A stretch of DNA of 64,000 nt from Bradyrhizobium jicamae (GCF_018130695.1 NZ_JAFCJX010000035.1:27683-91682), one strand, 5' to 3'; shown: positions 26,901 to 34,593, counted from the stretch's first letter. Made by a program: numbers and translations. The notes: generated by a model from the letters alone, not told the origin.

Positions 26901-27408
26901 GCGGTTGCCGCGTGATCTTGCGGTCGCCGGCGAATTCGAGTTGCGACAGCCGCGGCCGCGTGATCATCGAGGCGCCCGGCAGCAGCCGCTCGATGATCGG
27001 ACGCATCGTCGCGGCGCCCAGCAGCAGCGTCTCATCACGGCCGCGGCGATTGAGGATGCGGTCGGTGAAGACATGCCCGCGCTCCAGATCCGCCGCGATC
27101 TGGATTTCGTCGACCGCGAGGAACGAGACGTCGAGATCCCTGGGCATCGCCTCGACGGTCGAGACCCAGAAGCGCGGCGCCTTCGGCTTGATCTTCTCCT
27201 CGCCGGTGATCAGGGCTACGCTCTCGACCCCCGTGCGATCGACGATCTTGTTGTAGACCTCGCGCGCCAAGAGCCGCAGCGGCAGGCCGATGATGCCGGA
27301 CGAATGCCCAAGCATCCGCTCGATCGCCAGATGCGTCTTGCCGGTGTTGGTCGGGCCGAGAACGGCAGTGACGCCAGCGCCCGGCGCGCGGTCAGTTGAA
27401 AAAGGCAT
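23989..27408 (-). CDS. SUV3-like DExH RNA helicase with acidic Ala-rich and Arg/Gly-rich tail
   Basis: 1139-residue superfamily 2 helicase related to mitochondrial SUV3. Walker A is GPTNTGKT (18-25), Walker B/motif II is DEIQ (100-103) as in SUV3, motif III lies in LLLGAATMRP, and motif VI is QIAGRAGR. A helical SUV3 C-terminal region continues to about residue 850. The rest is low complexity: about 120 residues rich in Ala, Glu and Pro, followed by an Arg/Gly/Asp-rich stretch (RGERDRGGRDFRGKGDRD) like RNA-binding RGG tails. It likely unwinds structured RNA in mRNA decay or ribosome maturation. It heads the helicase-S4-fdxA-carD cluster. Confidence 0.92.
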   Translation of the reverse strand: MPFSTDRAPGAGVTAVLGPTNTGKTHLAIERMLGHSSGIIGLPLRLLAREVYNKIVDRTGVESVALITGEEKIKPKAPRFWVSTVEAMPRDLDVSFLAVDEIQIAADLERGHVFTDRILNRRGRDETLLLGAATMRPIIERLLPGASMITRPRLSQLEFAGDRKITRQPRRTAIVAFSADEVYAIAELIRRQHGGAAVVLGSLSPRTRNAQVAMFQNGDVDYLVATDAVGMGLNLDVDHVAFASDRKYDGYQFRRLTPAEFAQIAGRAGRATRNGTFGTTGRCAPFEPELVNALQNHTFDSVKMLQWRNSKLDFSSLGALQVSLALSPGYEGLTRAPIAEDLRVLDHVARDADVRDMAHGAAQVERLWEACQIPDYRKLSPAAHAELVTTLYGFLMQKGRIPDAWFAAQVDQADRTDGDIDTLSGRIAQIRTWTFVANRPDWLSDPDHWQGITRDLENKLSDALHERLTERFVDRRTSVLMRRLRENSVLNTEIGKTGEVIVEGHVIGRLDGFTFAPDAAEAGSDAKALQAAAQAVLAKEIDTRAEKLGAAPDDQFVLTSDGTIRWTGDAVAKLVAAEDALHPRLRIISDERLTGASREAVQTRLDLWLKTHIEKLLGPLFELAKAEDLQGIARGIAFQLVEALGVLERTRIQAEMKDLDQPSRATLRKYGVRFGAYHIYFPQLLKPAARSLASLLWAEKQDNVDMTALSNAQHLASSGRTSFPVDKTLPRDAYRVLGYRQCGERAVRVDILERLADLIRPALAWRETSPGDKPAGAFDGRGFVVTQAMTSLTGSAGEDFASILRALGYRMDRRPPLPPKPVEAAPVVTETVSADAPPVEASAEATDAHAVEAALEAPSAAEAAAEIPVSGDPAPSSALLPDVGFTPAASEETPVIVEMQPEPAAEAAPEPAAEAAPETPAEAPAEAAAEAPAETASAEAVAAEAAPTEAAAPAEPQLVEVWRPGGRSEERRPQRHHDRNRPRHHGKPAEGAQAAAPAEGGEGGEKREHHRRPRRHQDFRKAREGAPAEASAAPAEGAPQREDRGQRRERFEGKGRDRDNERRRDNKFGGDRGERKDRGERDRGGRDFRGKGDRDKREGGPSHRPYASSAPRERDRPIDPNSPFAKLAALKEQLAGRKE

Positions 27409-27718
27409 GTTTTGCAGGTGTTTTTGACGTCGCGGAGGTCTGTTGCTGTTTCATAATGCGACGCAGATTGCCGCGTTCGGTAAGCTTCGGAACGAGTCTA
27501 GAACGAATCGCGGCCGAATCGCTGACTCCATTCCATGTCCATTTCGTTCACCGCAACATCTCGCGTAGGGTCAAATGCGGCGGCACTAGATCAAGTTTGC
27601 GAGGGCTGCACAAGCGACGGATATAGGTGCGATTTCCTTAAAGTCCCGCGAGGGCGGAGTCGAATCAGAAGCAGGCAAGAGTCAACCGGATTCCTCTGCC
27701 GCCGCGATCCGGGTTTCA

Positions 27719-27860
27719 CCTCGCCCCGCTTGCGGGGAGAGGTCGGCGCGAAGCGCCGGGTGAGGGGGACTCTCCGCGAGCACGGTGCGTGGAGAGCCCC
27801 CCTCACCCGGCTCGCATCTCACGATGCGATCCGGCCTCTCCCCGCAAGCGGGGCGAGGCT
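27719..27860. repeat. RPE-like palindromic repeat
   Basis: TCGCCCCGCTTGCGGGGAGA on the left and TCTCCCCGCAAGCGGGGCGA on the right are exact reverse complements flanking a variable core. It ends eight bases before the stop of the DUF3108 gene. The rest of the 27409-27867 gap, upstream of the helicase, shows no coding potential. Confidence 0.88.
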
Positions 27861-27867
27861 ACGTGAG

Positions 27868-28719
27868 CTACTGCGTCTTCGCCACCCGGGGCGGCGCGGC
27901 TGTGGTCACAAAACTGGTCGCCTCCAGCATGGCCTGGCCGAATGGGGTCGGAATCGTCATGCGGAACGGCACCAGGATGCGGGTTCCGGCGATCGGCACG
28001 AAGGCGATCTCGATATTGCGCTGCTGGGCCAGGTACTTCACCACCGGGCGATCCGGGATGTAGCCGGCGATCGGCGTGAAATAGACCGCGCAGACCAGCG
28101 CCGGGCCGTGATAGCCGCGCTCGGCCTTGACGGTCTCGACCCGCTTGAAATCGAGCTTGAGGTCGTAGCGCATGCGGCCGTCGAACACGCCGGCGCCGGT
28201 GCGGCAGGAATCCGGGCTCATCAGCTCGGCATTGCCGGGCACGCGCAGCATCGAGCCGGTCATCGGATCGTAGACGCCCTTGCGATGCGCCTCGGTGACC
28301 GGGATGCGGTCGGCATCGACCGGCGGCTCCGGCTCGATCGCATAATCCTTGATATTTCCGCCCGCGAGCACCATGCGGATGGTCTCGCCCTTCTTGGCGG
28401 TGGTGGTGGTCGCGGTGTAGCTCGTTGCCACCAGCGCGCCGTTGACGACCCGGCCCTGCGAGGCACCCGTGCCGGTGCCGCCGGAAAACGCTTTCAGCAG
28501 CCCGGCCGTCCCCCCTTGGGCGGACGCCGAGAACACGTCATCTCCGATTTCGATGGTCCAGGAGCCCTTGCCGACCGGAATTCCGGCCAGCGAAGCCTCA
28601 TACTGCGCATCCAGCCGCCCCTGGGCTGCCGCCCCGCCGGGGGCGAGCCACAGCATCGCCCCGGCGCACAGCGCCGCGAGCCGCCCGATCATGGGCCAAA
28701 AGGCAATCCTGGTAGTCAC
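27868..28719 (-). CDS. DUF3108 domain-containing exported protein
   Basis: 283 residues with a signal peptide (MIGRLAALCAGAMLWLAPGGAAA, cut before QGRLD). The mature protein fits DUF3108: AQYEASLAGIPVGKGSWTIE at its start, ARIxxRLD-type strands in the middle, and LVPFRMTIPTPFGQAMLEAT near the end. Family members are periplasmic beta-rich proteins of unknown role. The GTG at 28719 has AGGA upstream; the ATG at 28692 is the alternative and would still carry the signal peptide. It is divergent from rpmB. Confidence 0.8.
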   Translation of the reverse strand: MTTRIAFWPMIGRLAALCAGAMLWLAPGGAAAQGRLDAQYEASLAGIPVGKGSWTIEIGDDVFSASAQGGTAGLLKAFSGGTGTGASQGRVVNGALVATSYTATTTTAKKGETIRMVLAGGNIKDYAIEPEPPVDADRIPVTEAHRKGVYDPMTGSMLRVPGNAELMSPDSCRTGAGVFDGRMRYDLKLDFKRVETVKAERGYHGPALVCAVYFTPIAGYIPDRPVVKYLAQQRNIEIAFVPIAGTRILVPFRMTIPTPFGQAMLEATSFVTTAAPPRVAKTQ

Positions 28720-28917
28720 GAAGCTGACGGTCCTGCTATTCCAGCGCGAGCGTCCTGGTCATTTAGGCAGCCAAACCGGCCGGACAACGCTCTTATTGTA
28801 TGGGAACCCGTTCTGAGCGGGGAATACGCCCTTTATATGGTGCCTGACCGGGGCGTTAAGTGGCTGGAACGCCTTATGAACCGCGTTTTTCCGCACCCCG
28901 GCGCCCGCCATTAAACC

Positions 28918-28946
28918 TTGACGCTCCGCCCCATCCACCCTATACA
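28918..28946 (+). promoter_or_regulatory. Sigma-70-type promoter of rpmB
   Basis: TTGACG at 28918-28923 and TATACA at 28941-28946 are separated by exactly 17 bases, close to consensus, about 94 bases before the rpmB start. The 28720-29039 gap holds no gene besides this leader. Confidence 0.7.
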
Positions 28947-29039
28947 CCCGCGGTTCCTGGAAATGGACACGATTTACAACCCCCGCGCGGCGTGCGGCGC
29001 GCACGCTTTTGGCGGCGGGGATGGAAGAGGATTTGCAAC

Positions 29040-29348
29040 ATGTCTCGGCGCTGCGAACTGACGGCCAAGGGCCCCCTGACCGGCCACAAGGTGAGCCACT
29101 CCAACATCAAGACCAAGCGGCGCTTCCTGCCGAACCTGACCAACGTCACGTTCATCTCGGAAGCCCTCGGCCGCAACGTGCGCCTGCGCGTCTCGACCAA
29201 TGCGCTGAAGAGCGTCGACCACAATGGCGGCCTCGACGCCTATTTGATCAAGGCCAAGGCCGACGTCCTCTCGCCCCGCGCGCTGGATCTCAAGCGCGCC
29301 ATCGAGAAGAAGGTCGGCAAGCCGGCGCCGGTGAAGAAGGCGAGCTGA
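29040..29348 (+). CDS. rpmB: 50S ribosomal protein L28
   Basis: 102-residue L28. The first residues (MSRRCELTAKGPLTGHKVSH) and RRFLPNLTNVTF are diagnostic; the tail from KRAIEKKVGKPAPVKKAS is the alphaproteobacterial extension. The ATG at 29040 has AGAGGA upstream; an open frame continuing upstream to 28860 is read-through. It is a monocistronic unit with its own promoter at 28918 and terminator at 29386. Confidence 0.98.
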   Translation: MSRRCELTAKGPLTGHKVSHSNIKTKRRFLPNLTNVTFISEALGRNVRLRVSTNALKSVDHNGGLDAYLIKAKADVLSPRALDLKRAIEKKVGKPAPVKKAS

Positions 29349-29385
29349 GTTAGCTGCAGCGCGACAAGCGCGGAGAGAGTTTTGA

Positions 29386-29416
29386 ACGGCCGGGTCGAAG
29401 GACCCGGCCGTTTTTG
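29386..29416 (+). terminator. Rho-independent terminator of rpmB
   Basis: ACGGCCGGGTC and GACCCGGCCGT form a perfect 11-base stem around GAAG, followed by TTTTTGTTT. It also marks the left border of the lower-G+C cassette that starts at 29449. Confidence 0.92.
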
Positions 29417-29448
29417 TTTGGGCAAGACCGACTAGCACGCGTGCAAAG

Positions 29449-30168
29449 TCACTCGTGCTCACGCCAAATACGCCTCGCCAATGAAGGCATCGAACGTAAG
29501 ATGATCTTCTTGTCTTCGCTCTGGAAGCGCTCCATCTGCGCACGGTGAAGCATTGCCAAGACGAAGTTCGTTGCCTCAGCTGTTTTGACGAGCGCGTTGG
29601 CCAACTTTACTGCGGTCGCTTCGTCATACGTTAGCCGACCGAGCGCAGTCTTCATTTCAAGGTCTCTAACAGTGCGCCCGTGAACTCCCGCAGACAGTTC
29701 GCTGTACAAACTGCTCACGTTGTTGAACACCGAGTACTGATCCCCGATCTCGAAAAAAGTCGGGTGAGCCTTCCCGTATTCGATCAGAGCATCGATGGTC
29801 ATAAACCACTTTGCCTCACGGTTCATCCTGTGAAATTCGATTGGATGATCCAAGAAATACAAATGCCTTAGGACGTTCTCCAAAATTCCCCGTGTTAGCA
29901 GAGTTGCGGGCTTTCCAAATCCCATCAACACCTGAGGCAAGACTTGAAGCGCGTCGGACGCTATCTCTTCAACGAAGACACTTCCATGTGGCGGAAGCCC
30001 CTTCAAGCGAAAGCGCCACAGGATCAAGCTGTAGGTTGAACTGTGAATTCGTCGTGCAGTTTGGACGACTGTTGCATGCGGGCTCTTTGCAACAACGCCT
30101 TTCCCCTGGAGAAACGAAAGCACCGAGGCAAAATCGCTCGCAATGCTGGGAATTGGCTTGTTTGCCAT
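29449..30168 (-). CDS. Helical HEPN-like protein in ParA cassette, unknown function
   Basis: 239 residues, soluble and mostly helical. I do not recognise a named family. Two stretches recall HEPN-type or DUF5677-like helical proteins: RHLYFLDH (Arg101-x6-His108), in the form of an Rx4-6H ribonuclease motif after ENVL, and LYSELSAGVHGRT with His163, like the yS.lS.xvHg pattern of those families. The start codon overlaps the upstream stop (TAATG), so it is translationally coupled to the 172-residue protein. Base composition is clearly less G+C-rich than rpmB and flanks, suggesting acquisition. A toxin or antiviral effector is a guess from these motifs only. Confidence 0.6.
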   Translation of the reverse strand: MANKPIPSIASDFASVLSFLQGKGVVAKSPHATVVQTARRIHSSTYSLILWRFRLKGLPPHGSVFVEEIASDALQVLPQVLMGFGKPATLLTRGILENVLRHLYFLDHPIEFHRMNREAKWFMTIDALIEYGKAHPTFFEIGDQYSVFNNVSSLYSELSAGVHGRTVRDLEMKTALGRLTYDEATAVKLANALVKTAEATNFVLAMLHRAQMERFQSEDKKIILRSMPSLARRIWREHE

Positions 30169-30686
30169 TAAAGCTCGATGCCCTTGATGATGCGCTCCCA
30201 CTTAGAGAAGAAGCTGCGGCGCTCCGATGCTTTCGCGGGCCGGTCTAACTGACCGAAGGCTTCGCGCATCGAAACCTCCAGTTTGTCGCGCGTACCGCTT
30301 TGCTCAAGATATTCGATTATTCTCGCGGCAATATCGCCTCTAGACATCTTGTCCCAACGGTACGCCCTCATATGCGGAACAACTCGCGATGCAAATTCCG
30401 CAAGATCGAGATTTGTTGGAAAGAACTTTTTGTCACGTAACAGATCGAATAGGTGCATCTGTTCGAGACCACGACTTTTCCGAGGCCCGATCTTCGAAGA
30501 CGAGACATTAGTCTCCGAGTTTTCAACGAGGCGAAGATAGGCTTCTACAATTGGGACAAACGAATGAGCCTCGTAGGAAGCCAGATTACGAAACTCCCAC
30601 AAGTCCTGCCTTGAGTAGCCGGCCGCCACCGAAACGACTTTTCGTACGAAAGTCAGCCATGCTTTGTGCGACTTCTCTGGAGCCAA
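30168..30686 (-). CDS. Unknown protein, middle gene of ParA cassette
   Basis: 172 residues, no signal peptide or membrane helix. The C-terminal two-thirds look helical and charged (GDIAARIIEYLEQSGTRDKL). The segment MHLFDLLRDKKFFPTNLDL followed by AEFASRVVPH is the most distinctive but matches no family I know. The start is TTG at 30686, justified by a full GGAGG eight bases upstream and only three bases between the ParA-gene stop and this codon. Small size and position next to a ParA ATPase would suit an adaptor or DNA-binding partner; that is inference. Confidence 0.6.
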   Translation of the reverse strand: MAPEKSHKAWLTFVRKVVSVAAGYSRQDLWEFRNLASYEAHSFVPIVEAYLRLVENSETNVSSSKIGPRKSRGLEQMHLFDLLRDKKFFPTNLDLAEFASRVVPHMRAYRWDKMSRGDIAARIIEYLEQSGTRDKLEVSMREAFGQLDRPAKASERRSFFSKWERIIKGIEL

Positions 30687-30689
30687 CGA

Positions 30690-31547
30690 CTAGCCTCCGG
30701 TCCGATTTAGAAATTCTTGGGCAATCCCCACCATCTGCAGCTTAATCTTTTGAGGAGTCTTGCGAAACAGAAAAGCAGGCGAATGCGCCGTTACGGACTC
30801 AGCGACGTCTGTTGATAGACTGAGCCAATCTGCAAAGACTGCCCCTTTCCGATTTCTTCTGAGATCGTCCATTAATTCCTTCATCGCTCGCGGTGCTGGG
30901 TTTCTTACCATGGTGAACACGAGTCCGACCTGTTCAATTTTCATACCCGCATCGTCGGTAAATTCAGAGATGTAACGCTCGAGCAGCGGAAGACCGATTA
31001 CGGATAAAGGGTCCGGCCTTATCGGCACGATATACTTGTCGCTGGCGAGTATTGCCGCCTGCGTGAAAAATGAAATCGTGGGCGGACAGTCGATAATTAC
31101 GTAGTCATAGCCCTTTGCCTTCTCGTGCAGATACGCCTTCAACTTATTCTCAGTTTGTCTCGATGAGTGTTCGAGCTCAACCAAGGCTAGAGTCGAAGGC
31201 AGCAAGTCGAGTTTCCCGCGACCCGTACCTCGGTCAAATATCTTTAGTGTGCAGTCGTGGAGCGGCATCTTGCTCTTGTTTATTGGCTTTGCCGTCCCCA
31301 CGACCGTATTGATTGGCCCTGGCTTCTTCGGAATGAAAATATCGCGAAGTGTACCTTTCTTTGGATCATTCAAATGAGCCAAGTAGACCTTATCCTCCAA
31401 GAGATAGGTCGTCGCATTGAATTGAGGATCTCCGTCGACTAGCAGGACTTTTTTGTGATGCTCGAATCCAAGAGCGTACGCGATGTTCACCGCCAACGTC
31501 GTCTTGGCCACACCACCCTTCATATTCATGAACGAAACGATTTGCAT
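30690..31547 (-). CDS. ParA/MinD-type AAA ATPase
   Basis: 285-residue deviant Walker A ATPase. The P-loop is KGGVAKTT (10-17) with the signature second lysine, switch I is VDGDPQFNAT, and Walker B is VIIDCPPT. Unlike chromosomal ParA it has no ParB gene beside it, and an insert of about 40 residues sits between the DGDPQ motif and the lipid-free core (KKGTLRDIFIPKKPGPINT). GGAG precedes the ATG at 31547. First of a three-gene operon on the minus strand with two proteins of unknown function. In such orphan settings ParA proteins can position or switch a partner; the partner is unknown here. Confidence 0.88.
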   Translation of the reverse strand: MQIVSFMNMKGGVAKTTLAVNIAYALGFEHHKKVLLVDGDPQFNATTYLLEDKVYLAHLNDPKKGTLRDIFIPKKPGPINTVVGTAKPINKSKMPLHDCTLKIFDRGTGRGKLDLLPSTLALVELEHSSRQTENKLKAYLHEKAKGYDYVIIDCPPTISFFTQAAILASDKYIVPIRPDPLSVIGLPLLERYISEFTDDAGMKIEQVGLVFTMVRNPAPRAMKELMDDLRRNRKGAVFADWLSLSTDVAESVTAHSPAFLFRKTPQKIKLQMVGIAQEFLNRTGG

Positions 31548-31643
31548 GGAAGTCTCCAAGTAAGGAAATGCACATCCTAAAGGAGCATCTCGGCTTAATC
31601 TACGCGTTATGCGTGCTTTTCCTCGCTTTCATGCCTATTGCCC

Positions 31644-32069
31644 TCACCTCTCCTCCGTCGGATGCACCCATTTGTACGGCGTGATCTGCTGGTGCTCGGT
31701 CAGCTTGATCATGCGCGTCGGCGGAGCGTAGCGGCGGGTGCGGCAGTTGCGGCATTTCAGCGACGCCTCCAGCTTCCAGATCTCGGTGTCACGCGGGCGG
31801 CGGATGTCGGATAGCGGCAGGCTCGCGCGGGTCTTGCAGCGGCTGCACTCGACTTCGAGGAAGCGATAGCCGCCGTTGATGCATTGCCCGATGGTTGGTG
31901 ACGGCTGCGCCGGGCCGCCATAGCCTTCCATCCGCACCGACCAGGCTTCGGCTTCCGCGGCGTCCGCAATGCTGATCGCGAGCTTCGCATCGCGCCGCGC
32001 CTGCTCGGCGCGCATGTTGGCGCCCATGATGCGGCTGCCCCAGATCACCTCGCGCGACTTCGTGCTCAT
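31644..32069 (-). CDS. Small zinc-ribbon-like protein, unknown function
   Basis: 141 residues. Two CxxC knuckles (ECSRCKTRA and LKCRNCRTRR, about 30 residues apart) can bind one zinc. The second half, from YRFLEVECSRC to RYAPPTRMIKL, resembles hypothetical proteins I associate with Bradyrhizobium. The N-terminus is helical with an Ala/Glu-rich stretch (AISIADAAEAEAW). No DNA-binding domain is identifiable beyond the ribbon. It lies upstream of the ParA operon on the same strand, but with about 100 bases between and high G+C, so it is probably not part of it. Confidence 0.75.
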   Translation of the reverse strand: MSTKSREVIWGSRIMGANMRAEQARRDAKLAISIADAAEAEAWSVRMEGYGGPAQPSPTIGQCINGGYRFLEVECSRCKTRASLPLSDIRRPRDTEIWKLEASLKCRNCRTRRYAPPTRMIKLTEHQQITPYKWVHPTEER

Positions 32070-32157
32070 GGCGGAGCATTACAGCGGCTCTTGAAGCCAC
32101 TCGCAACGCCACTAGAATTAGAGGGTACGCAAGACCTCACACAACACGGCTTGGTCA

Positions 32158-32818
32158 ATGTGCAATCTGTATTCGATCACCACGAATTAGGAGGCGATCC
32201 AGCGGCTGTTCCGCGTGGTCAATCGCTACGTCGGCAATCTGCCGCCGATGACCGGCGTGTTCCCGGATTTTCCGGCGCCGGTGATCCGCGGCAACGGTGA
32301 CGCGCGCGAGATGGTGCTGATGCGCTGGGGCATGCCGCCGCCGCCGCGCACCGGCGGGCCGCCGGTCACCAACATCCGCAACACCTCCTCGCCGCACTGG
32401 CGCGGCTGGCTGAAGGAGGAGCACCGCTGCCTGGTGCCGCTGAACAGCTTTGCCGAATACGCGCCGGAGCCGAACCCGGCAACGAAGAAGGACGTCGTCT
32501 GGTTCGCACTGAACGACGACCGTCCGCTCTGCGCCTTCGCCGGCATCTGGACCGAGTTCAGGGGCGATCGAGGCACCAAGTCGAAGCCGATCCCCGGGGC
32601 CGCATCTGGTCTACGGCTTCCTCACCACGGTGCCGAATGCGGTGGTCGGGCCGATCCACGAGAAGGCGATGCCCGTCATCCTCACCACTGATGAGGAGCA
32701 CGACGTGTGGCTGCGCGCGCCGTGGAGCGAAGCCAAGGCGCTGCAGCGGCCGCTTGATGATGACGCGCTGAAAATCGTGATGCGCGGCGAGGACAAGGAA
32801 GACAAGGTCGCGGCGTGA
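32158..32818 (+). pseudogene. Broken SRAP (YedK/HMCES-like) gene
   Basis: Intact SRAP proteins seal abasic sites in single-stranded DNA through Cys2. The gene starts correctly (MCNLYSITTN, with Cys2) but codon 11 is TAG (32188-32190), where an amino-acid codon is expected before EAIQRLFRVVNRYVG. Further on, the WTEFRG...KPIPG frame shifts by one base at the CCCCGGGG run near 32593 and resumes as PHLVYGFLTTVPNAVVGP and IHEKAMPVILT, with the active-site H of IHEKAMP. The total length from ATG to stop is not a multiple of three. Two independent lesions make it a true pseudogene rather than a base-call error. Confidence 0.88.
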
Positions 32819-32974
32819 GGCGTTCGCGGTTGAGTTCCTTCATTGGGTATTCCCGATGTCTGAGGTCACGAGGCCGTGCGCAGGGTTCCTTCGTGACTTC
32901 GATCACTGCGGCCGAATGACACGCCTTGCATGATGGCGCCGGTGACATCAGTCATCGCTCACATTGGAGGCAAC

Positions 32975-33187
32975 ATGACGGAAGCAATCATCGATATGGA
33001 CGATGCGGCGCTCGACAGCTTCAGTGGCGGCTGGAAGAACGACTATCACTATTGTTCGCTGGGCTCGACCGAAGGCGGCGGCGAAGGGCTCTATCCCTAT
33101 GGCGTCGGTTGCCGGACCGGGACCAACGCCGAAGTCTATGCCGCGTTCTTCAACGGCTTCCATTCGACCTGCGGCTGCCCTCCGTAG
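32975..33187 (+). CDS. Putative double-glycine-leader, cysteine-rich secreted peptide
   Basis: 70 residues with an excellent ribosome site (GGAGG, 4 bases before the ATG). The N-terminus (MTEAIIDMDDAALDSFSGG) looks like a bacteriocin-type leader: acidic, with ALDSFSGG matching the L-x-x-hydrophobic-x-GG cut site of C39-peptidase exporters. The predicted core of 51 residues starts WKNDYHYC, has cysteines at core positions 8, 27, 47 and 49, is rich in Gly and aromatic residues, and ends STCGCPP. I do not recognise a family. No exporter or maturation enzyme lies in the window. It could be a small exported peptide with disulphides or a RiPP precursor; that is inference from the leader. Confidence 0.6.
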   Translation: MTEAIIDMDDAALDSFSGGWKNDYHYCSLGSTEGGGEGLYPYGVGCRTGTNAEVYAAFFNGFHSTCGCPP

Positions 33188-33210
33188 GCGGAAGGCGCGG
33201 CTCTGCTTCG

Positions 33211-33362
33211 CCTCTCCCGCTTGCGGGGGAGGCCGACGCGCATCGATAGATGCGTGGCGGGTGGGGGTCGTGCCGCATTGAGAGTCCCACTGCGGAGATA
33301 CCCCCATCCCAACCTTCTCAGCGCGAGCTTTGCTCGTCGCGGCCCGCAAGCGGGAGAAGGGG
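33211..33362. repeat. RPE-like palindromic repeat
   Basis: It begins CCTCTCCCGCTTGCGGGGGA and ends GGCCCGCAAGCGGGAGAAGG, with the variable centre containing CATCGATAGATG, itself a palindrome. It lies between the stop of the small peptide gene and the 3' end of the ClpP-like gene. Confidence 0.85.
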
Positions 33363-33406
33363 CCGACTGCCGATGCGGCTTGAGTTGAGTCGATCTCGTT
33401 GTGCCG

Positions 33407-34501
33407 CTAATCCGCCGCCGCCGCGCGCAGCATGCCGCGCGGCTTCACCTCGGCCGGCGCCACGTCATCAGCCTTCTCCGCCTGCGCCTCCGCCGGCTCC
33501 GGCTTCCCCCGCAGGATCTCCGTCACCACCTTCTCGCGCAGCAGCTCCTCGGGCGCGGGATACCACATCTCGTCGGGCATCGCGTCGTTGGTCCGTTTGG
33601 CGAATTCCCTGCTGAGGCCGAGCCGCACCAGCCGGTCCTCCTCCTCGGCCATGATCGCCTCGCTGGAGACGCCGCCGTTGCTCGGCCGGTGGAAGCCGAT
33701 CCTGGCATCGCCGAACAGATAGCGCTCGCGGCCGCCGAGCAGCACGGTCGGACAGGCCGAGACGCACTTTCCCGCCACCACCGTCGACAGCCCGCGCGCC
33801 TTGATCACATGGGCCATCTTCTCGGCTTCCGTGATACGGCCGCCATTGGATTCGAGCTGCACCGTCGTCACATGGTCCATCGCGGCCAGGCGCGCCTCGA
33901 GCTCCTCGGCGACGCCGAACTTGATGCCGCCCTCGAACACCAGCGTCGTGCCATTGCCGGTCTCGGAGAAGGTGTGCGGGCCGATCTCGGGATCATGAAG
34001 CATCATGTGATGCCACTCGACGAGCTTCGGCACGACCGACGTGGCGCTGACCCAGGCGCTCGGGCACGCGACCAGCAGCACGACGCATTTGGCAAGCCCG
34101 CCCCAGAACCGCTTGCCACCGCTGCGATAGCGCGTGGCGGAGCGCCAGACGCCGACGCATTGCCAGACCATGATGCTGACGAGGGCGGCGAAGATCGCGC
34201 TCAACGTCCAGAAGGTCGCGGTCACCTCCTCGATCAGCAGCGTGCCGAACGCGATGAGCGACGCCAGCAGCGCGATGACGCAGAGGATGCTGCCGAGGAA
34301 GCCGTTGACCCAGGTGGCAACCGGCAATCGGCATTCGCCGCGCCAGTGCCGCAGGACATAATTGCGCGACGGCCCGGGCGGTAGCGGCGGCGGCATCACC
34401 GGCAGCGGCGGCGGCAACACGGCGACGGACGCGGGCACCTCGGCCAGCCACGCCAGCGCGCCGTGCGCGTCGGAATTGGGGGAGAATTCGGCGTAGGACA
34501 T
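33407..34501 (-). CDS. Membrane-anchored ClpP/crotonase-fold protein (COG3904-like), short paralogue
   Basis: 364 residues. After a proline-rich N-terminus (LPPPLPVMPPPLPPGPSRNY) and RHWRGECRLPVATWVNG come four membrane helices (about residues 85-190). The second half has a ClpP-like fold: ESNGGRITEAEKMAHVIKAR as oxyanion-loop region, KCVSACPTVLLGG with the candidate nucleophile Ser, and ARIGFHRP with the candidate His, the COG3904 periplasmic pattern. It ends in an Ala/Glu-rich tail. The ATG at 34501 (MSYAEFSP) is used; the frame is open further upstream but through a repeat. It is a tandem paralogue of the next gene. Protease activity is inferred, not proven. Confidence 0.78.
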   Translation of the reverse strand: MSYAEFSPNSDAHGALAWLAEVPASVAVLPPPLPVMPPPLPPGPSRNYVLRHWRGECRLPVATWVNGFLGSILCVIALLASLIAFGTLLIEEVTATFWTLSAIFAALVSIMVWQCVGVWRSATRYRSGGKRFWGGLAKCVVLLVACPSAWVSATSVVPKLVEWHHMMLHDPEIGPHTFSETGNGTTLVFEGGIKFGVAEELEARLAAMDHVTTVQLESNGGRITEAEKMAHVIKARGLSTVVAGKCVSACPTVLLGGRERYLFGDARIGFHRPSNGGVSSEAIMAEEEDRLVRLGLSREFAKRTNDAMPDEMWYPAPEELLREKVVTEILRGKPEPAEAQAEKADDVAPAEVKPRGMLRAAAAD

Positions 34502-34593
34502 GGGCGTATGGCGGCCTGAGATGGATCGGCGGCCGGGAATCGGCCGCACCCGGCAGTCGCGCCCGGCGGCGAGGTGGTTCAAGGGTGCCCTTG

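Noticed and set aside
32188..32190. TAG in the SRAP gene as a recoded or suppressed codon
   Set aside because: A second, independent frameshift downstream makes simple pseudogene decay more likely.
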